A stretch of DNA of 64,000 nt, taken from Streptomyces sp. MNU76. GTDB lineage: Bacteria > Actinomycetota > Actinomycetes > Streptomycetales > Streptomycetaceae. The notes under the pieces were generated by a model, which made no database searches, was not told the DNA's origin, and worked only from the letters and a program-made list of their open reading frames with translations. This document shows, piece by piece, positions 8,793 through 17,931 of this stretch (its first letter is position 1; every line of letters begins with the position of its first letter). The stretch lies in the NCBI RefSeq assembly GCF_020982545.1, contig NZ_JAJKLK010000001.1, forward strand, positions 310,001-374,000. Direction: 5' to 3'. Position numbers and translations under genes: made by a program.

Positions 8793-9773
8793 ATGAGCAG
8801 TGCCCAGACGCCCCGCGGCCCCGTCGACTCCTCCCGTGTCCCCCGGTACGCCGGGCCCGCGACCTACGCCCGGCTGCCGCGCCTGGACGAGGTGGGCCGG
8901 GCCGACGTCGCGGTCGTGGGCGTGCCCTTCGACTCGGGTGTCTCCTACCGGCCGGGCGCCCGCTTCGGCGGCAACGCGATCCGTGAGGCGTCCCGGCTGC
9001 TGCGCCCCTACAACCCGGCCCAGGACGCCTCCCCCTTCGCCCTGGCGCAGGTCGCGGACGCCGGTGACATCGCCGCCAACCCGTTCAACATCAACGAGGC
9101 GGTGGAGACGGTCGAGGCGGCCGCGGACGAGCTGCTCGGGACCGGGGCCCGGCTGATGACCCTCGGCGGCGACCACACCATCGCCCTGCCGCTGCTGCGG
9201 TCGGTCGCCAAGAAGCACGGCCCGGTGGCGCTGCTCCACTTCGACGCGCACCTCGACACCTGGGACACGTACTTCGGCGCCGAGTACACGCACGGCACCC
9301 CGTTCCGGCGGGCGGTCGAGGAGGGGATCCTGGACACGTCCGCCCTCTCCCACGTGGGCACGCGCGGACCGCTGTACGGCAAGCAGGACCTCACCGACGA
9401 CGAGAAGATGGGCTTCGGCATCGTCACGTCGGCGGACGTGATGCGGCGCGGGGTGGACGAGATCGCCGACCAGCTGCGCCAGCGGATCGGGGACCGCCCC
9501 CTCTACATCTCCATCGACATCGACTGCCTCGACCCGGCCCACGCGCCGGGCACGGGGACCCCGGAGGCGGGCGGCATGACCTCCCGCGAACTCCTTGAGA
9601 TCCTGCGGGGCCTCGCCTCCTGCCACCTGGTCTCCGCCGACGTCGTCGAGGTGGCGCCCGCGTACGATCACGCCGAGATCACCGCGGTGGCCGCCTCGCA
9701 CACGGCGTACGAACTCACCACGATCATGTCCCGGCAGATCGCCGCGGCCCGTACGGGGAACGCGGGCGAGTGA
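8793..9773 (+). CDS. speB: Agmatinase / guanidino-acid ureohydrolase
   Basis: 326 residues of the arginase superfamily. All dimanganese motifs are present: [19 protein letters not shown], and [22 protein letters not shown]. The enzyme hydrolyses a guanidino group to urea plus an amine in the cytoplasm. The family includes agmatinase and guanidinobutyrase, which cannot be separated by eye; the broad 'speB' label follows family usage. It lies between a symporter and a ThDP enzyme in an apparent catabolic operon with 55- and 34-base gaps. GAAAGAAGG upstream acts as the ribosome site. Confidence 0.93.
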   Translation: MSSAQTPRGPVDSSRVPRYAGPATYARLPRLDEVGRADVAVVGVPFDSGVSYRPGARFGGNAIREASRLLRPYNPAQDASPFALAQVADAGDIAANPFNINEAVETVEAAADELLGTGARLMTLGGDHTIALPLLRSVAKKHGPVALLHFDAHLDTWDTYFGAEYTHGTPFRRAVEEGILDTSALSHVGTRGPLYGKQDLTDDEKMGFGIVTSADVMRRGVDEIADQLRQRIGDRPLYISIDIDCLDPAHAPGTGTPEAGGMTSRELLEILRGLASCHLVSADVVEVAPAYDHAEITAVAASHTAYELTTIMSRQIAAARTGNAGE

Positions 9774-9807
9774 TCCGCGACAAGGAGAAGAAGGAGAAGG
9801 CAGCGCA

Positions 9808-11493
9808 GTGACCCACGACCACGACCTGGTACTCCGCCCGTCGGCCGCCCAGACGGAGGCCGCGCTGAACCCTCCCCCCGGCCGCAACGGCGGGGACCTG
9901 GTCGTGGAGACGCTGGCCGGGCTCGGCGCGACGACGGTCTTCGGGCTGCCCGGCCAGCACGCGCTCGGCATGTTCGACGCGCTGCGGCGCTCGGATCTGC
10001 GCTACATCGGCCTGCGGGTGGAGAACAACGCCGGGTTCGCGGCGGACGCGTACGGCCGGATCACCGGGGAGGCGGCGCCGCTGCTGCTGTCGACCGGGCC
10101 GGGCGCGCTGACCTCACTGGCCGCGCTCCAGGAGGCCGCGGCGGCCTCGGCCCCCGTCCTGGCGATCAGCAGCCAGGTCCCGACGGCGGGCCTGGGCGGC
10201 GGCCGCCACGGCTATCTCCACGAACTCACCGACCAGTCGGCGTCGTTCCGGGGTGTGGTGAAGTCCGTCCACACCGTCCGCACCCAGTCCCAGATCCCGT
10301 CCGCGATCGAGGCGGCCTGGAAGTCGGCGCTGTCGGCCCCCCACGGCCCGGTGTGGGTGGAGATCCCGCAGGACGTGCTGCTCGCCGAGACGTCGATCCC
10401 GGTGGTGACGGTCGGCGACGCCTTCCCGGAGGAGCTGCCGCCGCGCCCCGAACTGACCGCCGTGGCCGCCCACTTGCTGTCGTCCGCCGCGCGCCCCGCG
10501 ATCATCGCGGGTGGTGGGGTCGTCCGGGCGGACGCCTCCGGCAAGCTGCGGCAGCTGGCGGAGGTGCTTCAGGCGCCGGTGGTCTGCACGCCCGGCGGCA
10601 AGGGCGCGTTCCCCTGGACGCACCCGCTGTCCCTCCAGTCCTGGATCGAGGACCGCCACACGACGGACTTCCTGGAGGACGCGGACGTCCTGCTGGTCGT
10701 CGGCTCGGGCCTCGGCGAACTCTCCTCCAACTACCACACGTTCAAGCCCCGGGGCCGGGTGATCCAGATCGAGGCGGACCTCGGGAAGCTGGAGTCCAAC
10801 CACCCCGCGCTCGGCATCCACGCGGACGCGCGCCTGGCGCTGACGGCGCTGCTGGAGACGATCGAGGGGACGCGGGAGGACGAGTCCGCGTCGGAGCGGG
10901 TGCGGGAGGTGCTCGCACGGGTGCGGGAACGCATCGACGGCCAGCAACTCACCCTCGAACAGGACCTGTTGGCGTCCATCCGGCGGGCTCTTCCGTCCCG
11001 CGCGCCCTCCTTCTGGGACATGACGATCCTGGCGTACTGGGCCTGGTCGGCGTTCGACCCGAAGGGCCCCAACACCATGCACTCGGCGCAGGGTTCGGGC
11101 GGCCTCGGCTACGCGTTCCCGGCGGCCCTCGGTGCGGCGGCGGCCGACCCGACCGAGCCGGTGCTGGCCGTCTCCGGCGACGGTGGCGCGCTGTACTCGA
11201 TCGCGGAACTGGCCACGGCCCGGCAGTACGACCTCGACGTCACCTGGCTGATCGTCGACGACGGCGGGTACGGGATCCTGCGCGAGTACATGACGGACAC
11301 GTTCGGGGAGACCACCGGCACGGAACTGACCCGGCCGGACTATGTGGCCCTGGCGGAGTCCTTCGGCGTCCCGGGCACCCGGACGACCCCCGAGACCCTC
11401 GCCACGGACCTGACCAAGTCCCTTGCCACGCCGGGCCCTTCGGTAGTCGTCCTGCCGACGGTCCTGAGGATGTTCGCGCCGACGCATCTCTGA
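9808..11493 (+). CDS. Thiamine-diphosphate-binding enzyme (acetolactate synthase/decarboxylase-like)
   Basis: GTG at 9808, preceded by purine-rich AAGGAGAAGG, gives 561 residues. The three ThDP-enzyme domains are in order: an N-terminal Pyr domain with the catalytic Glu in GLRVENNAGFAADAYGR, a central domain (PAIIAGGGV), and a C-terminal PP domain with the GDG...N-type motif (AVSGDGGALYSIAEL followed by VDDGGYG). The family decarboxylates or ligates 2-oxo acids. Its place after the ureohydrolase suggests that it processes the carbon skeleton after deamination. The exact substrate is unknown. A hairpin 43 bases after the stop probably ends the operon. Confidence 0.9.
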   Translation: MTHDHDLVLRPSAAQTEAALNPPPGRNGGDLVVETLAGLGATTVFGLPGQHALGMFDALRRSDLRYIGLRVENNAGFAADAYGRITGEAAPLLLSTGPGALTSLAALQEAAAASAPVLAISSQVPTAGLGGGRHGYLHELTDQSASFRGVVKSVHTVRTQSQIPSAIEAAWKSALSAPHGPVWVEIPQDVLLAETSIPVVTVGDAFPEELPPRPELTAVAAHLLSSAARPAIIAGGGVVRADASGKLRQLAEVLQAPVVCTPGGKGAFPWTHPLSLQSWIEDRHTTDFLEDADVLLVVGSGLGELSSNYHTFKPRGRVIQIEADLGKLESNHPALGIHADARLALTALLETIEGTREDESASERVREVLARVRERIDGQQLTLEQDLLASIRRALPSRAPSFWDMTILAYWAWSAFDPKGPNTMHSAQGSGGLGYAFPAALGAAAADPTEPVLAVSGDGGALYSIAELATARQYDLDVTWLIVDDGGYGILREYMTDTFGETTGTELTRPDYVALAESFGVPGTRTTPETLATDLTKSLATPGPSVVVLPTVLRMFAPTHL

Positions 11494-11535
11494 CGCACAC
11501 GCACATGTGACGCACATCACTGAGTGAGAGGTGGT

Positions 11536-11552
11536 GATTCCCTCAGGGAATC
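11536..11552 (+). terminator. Hairpin after the ThDP-enzyme gene
   Basis: GATTCCC-TCA-GGGAATC is a perfect 7-bp stem with a 3-base loop shortly after the operon's last stop codon. There is no U-tract, as is usual in Streptomyces. Confidence 0.55.
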
Positions 11553-11693
11553 GCCCATGTGTCCGGCTTGATCCTCCTTCCCGGATTCGCAGGCGCCGCT
11601 TTAGCCGCGCGCTTTCGCGAGGTAGGCTGCCCGGCTGACGATCAGGAAAGCGGAAAGTGCCTCTGACGCGTAAATAGGAGCAGGTCAGGAGGG

Positions 11694-12749
11694 GTGTGGG
11701 CAGGGCTGGGTGCCCGGTGGCTGTGGAGGCCGTCGGGTGTCCGGGCTCGGGGCGGTCAGGCTGGGACGTACAGTCCGGCCGCCGACAGCCAGGTGACCGT
11801 GGACATCGATGGCGTGCTGATCCTCGCACACTCCGAGAAGCAGGACGCCACCGTGACCTGGAAGAAGACTTTCGGCCATCACCCGCTCGTCGCGTTCGTC
11901 GACCACGGGCAGGCTGGGTCCGGAGAACCAGTGGCCGCCCTGCTGCGGCCCGGCAACGCAGGCTCCAACACCGCCGCCGACCACATCGAAACCGCGAGGC
12001 TCGCCCTGGCGCAACTGCCCAGGCACCTGCGGCAGGGCTGGCAGACGCTGATCCGCACCGACTCCGCCGGCGGCACCCACGCCTTCCTCGACTGGCTCTC
12101 CGAACCGGGCCGGTGGCTGTCGTACTCCGTCGGAATGACCATCACCGACACCCTCCACCAGGCCGTGCTGAAGATCCCGAAGAATGCATGGACGCCGGCC
12201 TACGACGCGGGCGGCACCGAGCGGCCCGGCGCCTGGGTCGCGGAGATCACCGACATGCCCGACCTGAGCATCTGGCCAAAGGGGATGCGGCTGATCGTCC
12301 GCAAGGAACGCCCGCACCCCGGCGCCCAGTTGCGCTTCACCGACCTCGACGGACTGCGGCTGACCTGCCTCGCGACCAACACCACGGGCGGCCAGCTCGC
12401 CGACCTCGAAATGCGCCACCGCCGCCGGGCCCGCTGCGAGGACCGCATCCGAAACGCCCGCGACACCGGCCTGCGCAACCTCCCTCTGCACGACACCGCA
12501 CAGAACCAGATCTGGCTGGAGATCGTCTCCCTCGCACTCGACCTCCTCGCCTGGATGCCGATGCTCGCTCTCACCGGCGACACCCGCCCCTGGGAACCCA
12601 AGAAGCTCCGCCTGCGCCTGTTCTCCGCCGCCGCCCAACTCGTGAACACCGGCCGCCGACGCTGGCTCCGCTTCACCACACGATGGGCCTGGACCGACGA
12701 GATCACCCGGGCAATCGACCAGCTCAATGCCTTGCCGAGCCCCGGCTGA
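11694..12749 (+). pseudogene. IS1380-family transposase, N-terminally truncated
   Basis: From about 11790 the frame matches the DDE domain of IS1380 transposases: VDIDGVLILAHSEKQ, FGHHPLVAFVDHG, LRPGNAGSNTAADHI, LIRTDSAGGTHAFLDWL, IVRKERPHPGAQLRFTD and the C-terminal PWEPKKLRLRLF. Full members are about 460 residues and begin with roughly 100 residues absent here. The first 30 residues of the open frame are unrelated sequence. It is therefore a 5'-deleted remnant that cannot transpose by itself. Confidence 0.85.
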
Positions 12750-12908
12750 CCAGCCACCGACCTGCACCACCACACCGGGAACGTGGAACCCGGCGCCCAC
12801 CTGACGCGACACTCGGGCGGGCCAACCTGCCCCAGCCGGGAAAAGACTGCACCTCACAGACGCAGAGTCCCCGTGCACACCGCCGAGGACTCATGAACGA
12901 TCGAGGGT
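11770..12908 (+). mobile_element. Remnant of an IS1380-type insertion sequence
   Basis: The remnant covers the truncated transposase plus about 160 bases of 3' non-coding sequence ending in ACTCATGAACGATCGAGGG, which looks like the right terminal inverted repeat. No matching left end was found before 11790, so the left part is lost. It marks the left border of the island at 11.7-16.1 kb. Confidence 0.6.
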
Positions 12909-12912
12909 AACT

Positions 12913-14229
12913 TCAAAAACGAGGCACCAGGACATTGAGAGTGTTGAGAACGAGCGAGGTACCGAGGGCGGGTTCATTGTCCATGAACTGGGGGTTCCTG
13001 TTACTCCAGGATCCGTCGGGACGTTGCAGTGAGCGCAAGTGGGAAGCCATCTCGTTGGCCCAGGAATGCTCGCGGTCGTCGGCGGTGAGCAGCGTCTTGA
13101 CCTCCAATTCATGTAGGCATTCCGCCATGAGCCACAGGTATAGGTACAGGCCCGCCTGACTCGGGTCACCATGTCGGTCGGGAACGATTTCCACCGTATC
13201 GCCGCGATCGGCGAAATGAAAACCTCTGGAGGACTTTAGTCGGGTCGCGGGCACGCTAGAACCCTGCGTGTCGGGATCATCGGTGACCGTCATGCTGGGA
13301 TGCCCCTCAGGCCAGCGCGGTGACTGGTCAAAATCAAAGTTGAGTGCGTCGGCGTATCGCGCGTGTTCGCTGACGGTGTAGTATTGACGGAGCCAGTCGA
13401 GAGTGATCGTCACCTCCGGTGATGAATGGGATAGTCCCGCCCCGAGATAGATAAACATTCCCTGCAGTGTGGCGAGTCCGGTGGATATGATTGGGGTCAG
13501 GTTCTGGCCCACCGCTTCCCGCGCCTCGGAGTGCCGCCGAAAGCGGTCCAGGGTTAGAAGCATTCCTCCATCGCCGGAAAGGCAGAACCTGTTGTCGGCG
13601 AGATACTCCTGGACGTCTGGACGATTGTTGATCAAGGGAGTGTTGTGACAGCAATGGACGTAGTCCACCATCTCCCTCCAGAGGGGGTCGCTGGGTGCGA
13701 CCCCCGCGTACCGCAGAGCCGCCGCAGCAAACATGGTATCGGTTATCGAGGGCCCACCCATGGTGACTTCTCGGTTCGGGTGGCTAGGGGTACTGAACAC
13801 CCCTGTTCTCCCCGCGCCGAAACCACCGCGGTGCATTCCCTCCTTCTCCTGGCACCCCCTGAAGTAATCGACCGCCTTGGCGATCTGGGCGGCGTATCGC
13901 TCCCTGTCTACGGCGCACAGTAGCCACGTCCCCATACCGGTGGCCGCAGGACGGTACAGGTGCCGGCTGGCTCCCTCACCGAATGCCCCATCCTCCAGCT
14001 GCTCGCCCGCCAGCCACTCGGCGGCCCGTTCGGTGGCCGCCCGATCAATGTTCAATAGTGCCAATCCGGACAACGCGGTGACGAAAACGCTCGGATCCGG
14101 CCCGCCGGCTTTAAGGCGCAACCCCCACGCTCCGGATGAGCCTTGATGCCTCAGCAGCCAGTCGCCGGCCCTTTTCCTCATCTCCCGGATGGACGCGGAA
14201 CCCACTGAACTCACCACATCTAGTGTCAC
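12913..14229 (-). CDS. Prenyltransferase/squalene-oxidase-repeat (terpene-cyclase-fold) protein
   Basis: About 438 residues; the frame is open further upstream, but family-like sequence begins near GTG 14229, with GTG 14217 and 14214 as alternatives. No good ribosome site is visible. QXXDGXW-like repeats occur several times: LLRHQGSSGAWG, AGEQLEDGAFGE, QEKEGMHRGGFGAG and SLQRPDGSWSN, consistent with an alpha/alpha toroid fold. I see no DXDD motif of class II cyclases, so activity is not assured. The GC content is lower than in the neighbours and transposase debris lies on both sides, indicating acquisition. A GAF-domain gene lies upstream on the same strand. The role is unknown. Confidence 0.72.
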   Translation of the reverse strand: MTLDVVSSVGSASIREMRKRAGDWLLRHQGSSGAWGLRLKAGGPDPSVFVTALSGLALLNIDRAATERAAEWLAGEQLEDGAFGEGASRHLYRPAATGMGTWLLCAVDRERYAAQIAKAVDYFRGCQEKEGMHRGGFGAGRTGVFSTPSHPNREVTMGGPSITDTMFAAAALRYAGVAPSDPLWREMVDYVHCCHNTPLINNRPDVQEYLADNRFCLSGDGGMLLTLDRFRRHSEAREAVGQNLTPIISTGLATLQGMFIYLGAGLSHSSPEVTITLDWLRQYYTVSEHARYADALNFDFDQSPRWPEGHPSMTVTDDPDTQGSSVPATRLKSSRGFHFADRGDTVEIVPDRHGDPSQAGLYLYLWLMAECLHELEVKTLLTADDREHSWANEMASHLRSLQRPDGSWSNRNPQFMDNEPALGTSLVLNTLNVLVPRF

Positions 14230-14239
14230 TAATCGATTC

Positions 14240-14400
14240 CTTTGTCTTGTCGTTGTCGGTGAGGTTGGCGGACCTCGGTGTGAACCCAGCGGTCCAGGCG
14301 AACGGTTTCGCGCCGGTGTTCCCAGCGGTGACGTAGTTGTTGATCGCGCTGGTGAGGCGGGTGACGGCGGTGAAGGTGCCGCGTCGTCGCATGGCTTGCC
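14240..14400 (-). pseudogene. IS630-family transposase C-terminal remnant
   Basis: One frame on the minus strand reads RRGTFTAVTRLTSAINNYV followed by GNTGAKPFAWTA, the characteristic C-terminus of IS630 transposases (FxSVxxLxxAI...KPFxWTA). Only some 50 residues remain, without the DDE catalytic part. The fragment separates the GAF gene from the terpene-cyclase-fold gene. Confidence 0.65.
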
Positions 14401-14497
14401 GGGCGGGTCCTGAACCAGATCGCGACTTTTTCGCCCAAACCGTGTAGAGCATCCCCGGTCGGGCCGTACTAGGTGACGAGCCGAATTTGGCGAGGCT

Positions 14498-14956
14498 CTA
14501 CCGCCCCGTCCATCGTCGCTGACAGATGTCTTGGACCCTGTCGAGAAGTGCTCGGGCATGGTTTTCCATCCATTGCAATTCCGCACCCAGGAACTCTGCG
14601 CGTTCGCCCGCGAATGCTATACCGACGATGGCCACGACGTCCCCGTTCTCGTCGTGTACCGGTAGTGCCACGGCGGCCTGCGCATTCACCGCCCGCGCCC
14701 CCGGTCGGACAACACCGCTGTCATCCGTCTGGATATTGCAGGACTGCACCGCCACCCCCCGCTCCAAGGCCAGCCCTGCCATGCCCTTGCCCCGAGGCAC
14801 AAACGCCGTAACCTCCCGTACCTTCGGCGGCAGGTTGACGGCGGCAGCCAGCGCAACGCCTTCGCCTTGGCGCACATGAACAGAGCCGGCCACGCCGCCG
14901 TACGTTCCGATGAATTCCCGGAGCCAACTCTCCATCTCAGTTTCATCTGTGATCAT
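14498..14956 (-). CDS. Small GAF-domain protein
   Basis: 152 residues from the ATG at 14956, which has a strong AAGGAGG site six bases upstream. Almost the whole protein is one GAF domain: VHVRQGEGVALAAAVNLP, the FVPRGKGMAGLALERG turn, ALPVHDENGDVVAIVGIAF, and a C-terminal helix that could dimerise (LQWMENHARALLDRVQDI). No output domain is attached, so it is probably a free-standing sensor or regulator of a partner. Upstream of its start is an A/T-richer region with a possible hairpin (GGCTTCCCT at 15161-15169 with AGGGAAGCC at 15188-15196). The ligand is unknown. Confidence 0.8.
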   Translation of the reverse strand: MITDETEMESWLREFIGTYGGVAGSVHVRQGEGVALAAAVNLPPKVREVTAFVPRGKGMAGLALERGVAVQSCNIQTDDSGVVRPGARAVNAQAAVALPVHDENGDVVAIVGIAFAGERAEFLGAELQWMENHARALLDRVQDICQRRWTGR

Positions 14957-15037
14957 GGTGGCCTCCTTCTGTCTGTGCCCGGAAAGGTATATGCCAGCGA
15001 TCGGTTCAGGAACTCGTTGAGCGGTCCGGTTCTCCAA

Positions 15038-16159
15038 TGGTTTGTTTGACCCGTTCGGCGAGTGAGCCGCTCGACCGCGTCACCGTCAGCCGCAGCCACA
15101 AGCTCCAGAACGATCCCATGGTCAATCACCTCATCTCTTCTTGTCGGAATTCGAGAGGAGGGCTTCCCTGGAATTCAGAGTTGCACAAGGGAAGCCGAAG
15201 TTCCAGGGGTTCCTTGAAGTTTTAAGATCTCATATCGGCCATTTCTGTGCGATTCGCTCCACCCGGCCGCCCCGCTTGAAGGGCATACGGGAATCCTGAG
15301 ATCTAAATTACGCCAAAAGAATGATTTTGAGCCATGCCCATATGTCTATCCACCCGTGACCCGGGAGGCGGCCTGCCCCTGTACGGCGTGGCCCTGCGGG
15401 ACGCGATCCGGCGCCGGAGATCTTCCAGCAGCTCGTGCGCTGCGTCACTCGACCTCGTGGCCAATGCCCGCGTCGTCGACGTAGGCGCGCTCGGCGCGGT
15501 ACAGGCACCGGCCTGCGCGTACGGGGGTGTTCGTGGGTCTCGCCGCTCACTCCGGCCGGGCTGGGCATCAGGTGGAGAACGGCGGCAGTTCCGGCCCGGT
15601 CCCCACCGCCTTCTCCAGCGCGATGTTGATCAGATCGGCCGGGCGGTTCTTCGTCGCGGCCTCCTTGCGGACCGACTCCTCGGCGATCCGGCGGGCCCGC
15701 GCCCGGTGGTACGTCACGCCCACCCGCCCGCGCACCTCCGTACGCTGCCGCTCGGCCGTCGGCCCGTCGCCCGCAACGCTGTGTGCCCTCCGGCAGCTCT
15801 ACCGCGCGACGGGCGAAGTCGACCACCATCCCCGGGTACTCGTCCGCCTTCGGCCCGTGTATGCCTCTGAGCGGGACTTCGTGTATGCGAAGGGTTTCGA
15901 CGCGCTGCGGGGACTTGAATGGAATCGTTTCGACCCGCTGCGGCTTCCTGTGGCGTGAGGGTCCAAAGGATCTGCCGGCGGTGCCGCGCGAGCGAGACGG
16001 CAGGCTTTCCTGGGTGATGACTCACGCGGACTGACGGCGGCCATGACACACAGCCGTCGGCCGTGCTGGCGCCCTTCTCGTTCTTGTTCGGCTCGAGAGC
16101 GGAGTGTCGGCACGGAAGGGGGAAGCGCTCGCTGATGGATGGAGCGGGTCAGGTGTGTG
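15038..16159. other. Long stretch without an intact gene (island right border)
   Basis: About 1.1 kb with no credible complete gene. It holds a 9-bp-stem hairpin near 15161-15196, a possible Tn3 transposase fragment at 15600-15720, and a direct repeat of 17 bases with one mismatch (GTTTCGACGCGCTGCGG at 15894-15910 and GTTTCGACCCGCTGCGG at 15927-15943). Composition and broken frames fit decayed mobile DNA. Confidence 0.6.
15600..15720 (-). pseudogene. Possible Tn3-type transposase (DUF4158-like) fragment
   Basis: On the minus strand a short frame reads RARRIAEESVRKEAATKNRP followed by ADLINIALEKAV and ELPPFST before a stop. This resembles the conserved NxPADLINxAxExLV...ELPxFSTLD segment in Tn3-family transposase N-termini. 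Only about 40 residues are recognisable and the flanking frames are broken. Confidence 0.4.
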
Positions 16160-16780
16160 TCAGGGGCGGAGGCGGGCCGTCAGGCCCTCGAAGTAGCCGC
16201 GGTGTATGGCCGGTAGGTCCACCTCGTCCGGGTCCAGGAGCCAGAGGAGGTGGGCGCCCTCCAGGAAGGCGGCGACCTCCGTGGCCAGTGCCGTCGGGTT
16301 CACGTCCGGGCGGGCGGTGCCGTCCTTCGTCGCGCGGGTGAAGAGGGCCGCCAGGTGGGCGCGTAGGGCGCGGCCCCGGTCGCGGAACCAGGTGTGGAGG
16401 GTGGTGCCTGGTTCCAGGTTCTCGGCCGTCAAGGTGATGTGCAGGGCCGCGAGTTCGCGTTCGGTGGCTGCCGTGTGTTCGGCGTCGCGGACGAACCACG
16501 CGAACGCCTCGGCGAGGGTCGGTTCCGAGGTCGGAGTGGCCGACAGGCGGGCCAGCGCGCGGCGGTCGGCCTCCTCCAGGACCGCCTGGACCAGGCCCTC
16601 CTTGCTGCCGAAGTGGTGGATGAGGGCGGACGGGGTGACGCCTGCCCGTTCGGCGATCGCGGCGACGCCCGTGCCGCGTACGCCCTGCTGGGAGAAGAGT
16701 GTGATCGCTGCGTCCACCATCGCGCGGCGGCGTTCCACGCCCCGCCTCTGCACTTGTCCCTTGACTCCGGCCATGGTCAT
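16160..16780 (-). CDS. TetR/AcrR family transcriptional regulator
   Basis: 206 residues from ATG 16780, or 204 from ATG 16774. The N-terminal helix-turn-helix is clear: RRRAMVDAAITLFSQQGV, VAAIAERAGVTPSALIHHFG and SKEGLVQAVLEEA. The C-terminal half resembles the TetR_C ligand domain with an acidic final helix. It is divergent from an alpha/beta hydrolase across 81 bases, and is probably its repressor. No obvious operator palindrome was found in that gap. Confidence 0.92.
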   Translation of the reverse strand: MTMAGVKGQVQRRGVERRRAMVDAAITLFSQQGVRGTGVAAIAERAGVTPSALIHHFGSKEGLVQAVLEEADRRALARLSATPTSEPTLAEAFAWFVRDAEHTAATERELAALHITLTAENLEPGTTLHTWFRDRGRALRAHLAALFTRATKDGTARPDVNPTALATEVAAFLEGAHLLWLLDPDEVDLPAIHRGYFEGLTARLRP

Positions 16781-16861
16781 CAGGGTGCCGGGTGGGGTGG
16801 CGGGGCGTCCACTTCGAAAAGGGCGTGCGGGATCCGGGTCCGATCATTATCTTGAACGACC

Positions 16862-17791
16862 ATGCAGGAAAATAGAGAGAGGGACGACGTCGTCCTGGTC
16901 GGTCGTGAGCGGATCGTTCCCGTGGACGGCATCGAGTTGTGGGCCGAGCAGTTCGGCGCTCCCGAGCATCCGGTCGTGCTGTTGGTGATGGGCGCGCAGG
17001 CGCAGGGTGTCCAGTGGAACGACGGGATCGTGCGGCGGCTCGTCGAGGGCGGGCGCCGAGTCATCCGCTACGACCACCGCGACACCGGGCGGTCCTCCGT
17101 CGTCGACTTCGCCGAACGGCCGTACACCGTCGCCGATCTGGCCTCGGACGCGCTCGCCGTGCTGGACGCGTTCGGTGTCGAGAAGACGCATGTCGTCGGG
17201 GTGTCGCTGGGCGGGATCATCGCGCAGCGGATCGCCGTCACCGATCCGGAACGGGTGCTGACCCTGACGAGCCTGTCGTCACAGCCCCTGGGCACGGACA
17301 CGGCGGCCGCGGTGAGCCGGGTCATGGCGGGGGAGCCCCCGGCGCCCGGTGAACTACCCCCGCCCAGCGCCGAGTTGCTGGCCGCGCTCGCTACCACCTT
17401 CCCCGATCCGAGCGCCGGCCTGGAGGAGCACCTCGCCCTGCGGCTGCCGCTGTGGCGGGTGCTGCACGGGTCGGTGCTGCCGTTCGACGAGGAGGAGTAC
17501 CGGGCCTTGGAGCGGCGCGTGTTCGAGCGGGCGAGTGATCTGGCGGCCGGGTTCAATCACACGCTCGCCGGGGCCGCCGGCGGGGATGACACGGCGGCCC
17601 TGGCCTCGGTCGCCGCGCCGACGCTCGTCCTGCACGGCACCGAGGACCCGATGTTCCCGCCGGCGCACGCGGAGGCGACGGCCGCCGCCGTGCCGGGGGC
17701 CCGGCTGGTCATGATCGAGGGGCTGGGGCACAGCCTGCCGAGGGCGATGGACGCCCGGCTGGCCGAGGAGATCCTGCGGCACACGGGCTGA
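16862..17791 (+). CDS. Alpha/beta hydrolase
   Basis: 309 residues with an alpha/beta-hydrolase fold. The nucleophile elbow is GVSLGG (Ser in HVVGVSLGGIIAQRIA), the oxyanion region is LLVMGAQAQGVQW, the acid follows PTLVLHGTEDPMFPP and the catalytic His is in IEGLGHSLPRA. Similar to the esterase/epoxide-hydrolase-like subgroup with no predicted signal peptide. It is controlled most likely by the divergent TetR gene. The substrate cannot be told from the sequence. Confidence 0.92.
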   Translation: MQENRERDDVVLVGRERIVPVDGIELWAEQFGAPEHPVVLLVMGAQAQGVQWNDGIVRRLVEGGRRVIRYDHRDTGRSSVVDFAERPYTVADLASDALAVLDAFGVEKTHVVGVSLGGIIAQRIAVTDPERVLTLTSLSSQPLGTDTAAAVSRVMAGEPPAPGELPPPSAELLAALATTFPDPSAGLEEHLALRLPLWRVLHGSVLPFDEEEYRALERRVFERASDLAAGFNHTLAGAAGGDDTAALASVAAPTLVLHGTEDPMFPPAHAEATAAAVPGARLVMIEGLGHSLPRAMDARLAEEILRHTG

Positions 17792-17868
17792 CACAGCTGG
17801 CACAGGGCCCGGCGCAGGGCCTGGCACGTGGCCCGGCACACGGCCTGACGGCCGCTCGCCGACGTGAT

Positions 17869-17905
17869 GCGGCGCGCGCACCCGGCACCTCCGGGCGCGC
17901 GCCGC
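17869..17905. terminator. Strong hairpin between convergent genes
   Basis: GCGGCGCGCGC at 17869-17879 pairs perfectly with GCGCGCGCCGC at 17895-17905, with a further inner CCGG/CCGG pairing. It lies between the hydrolase stop and the convergent FG-GAP gene and can serve both directions. Confidence 0.65.
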
Positions 17906-17931
17906 TACCGCCTCAGCACGGAGCTGCACGC

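Noticed and set aside
15308..15829. Minus-strand open frame as a real 173-residue protein
   Set aside because: It mixes shadow frames of decayed transposon sequence, has no ribosome site, and a better match lies in another frame.
15894..15943. Possible CRISPR remnant
   Set aside because: Only two short repeat copies with about 16 bases between, and no cas genes.
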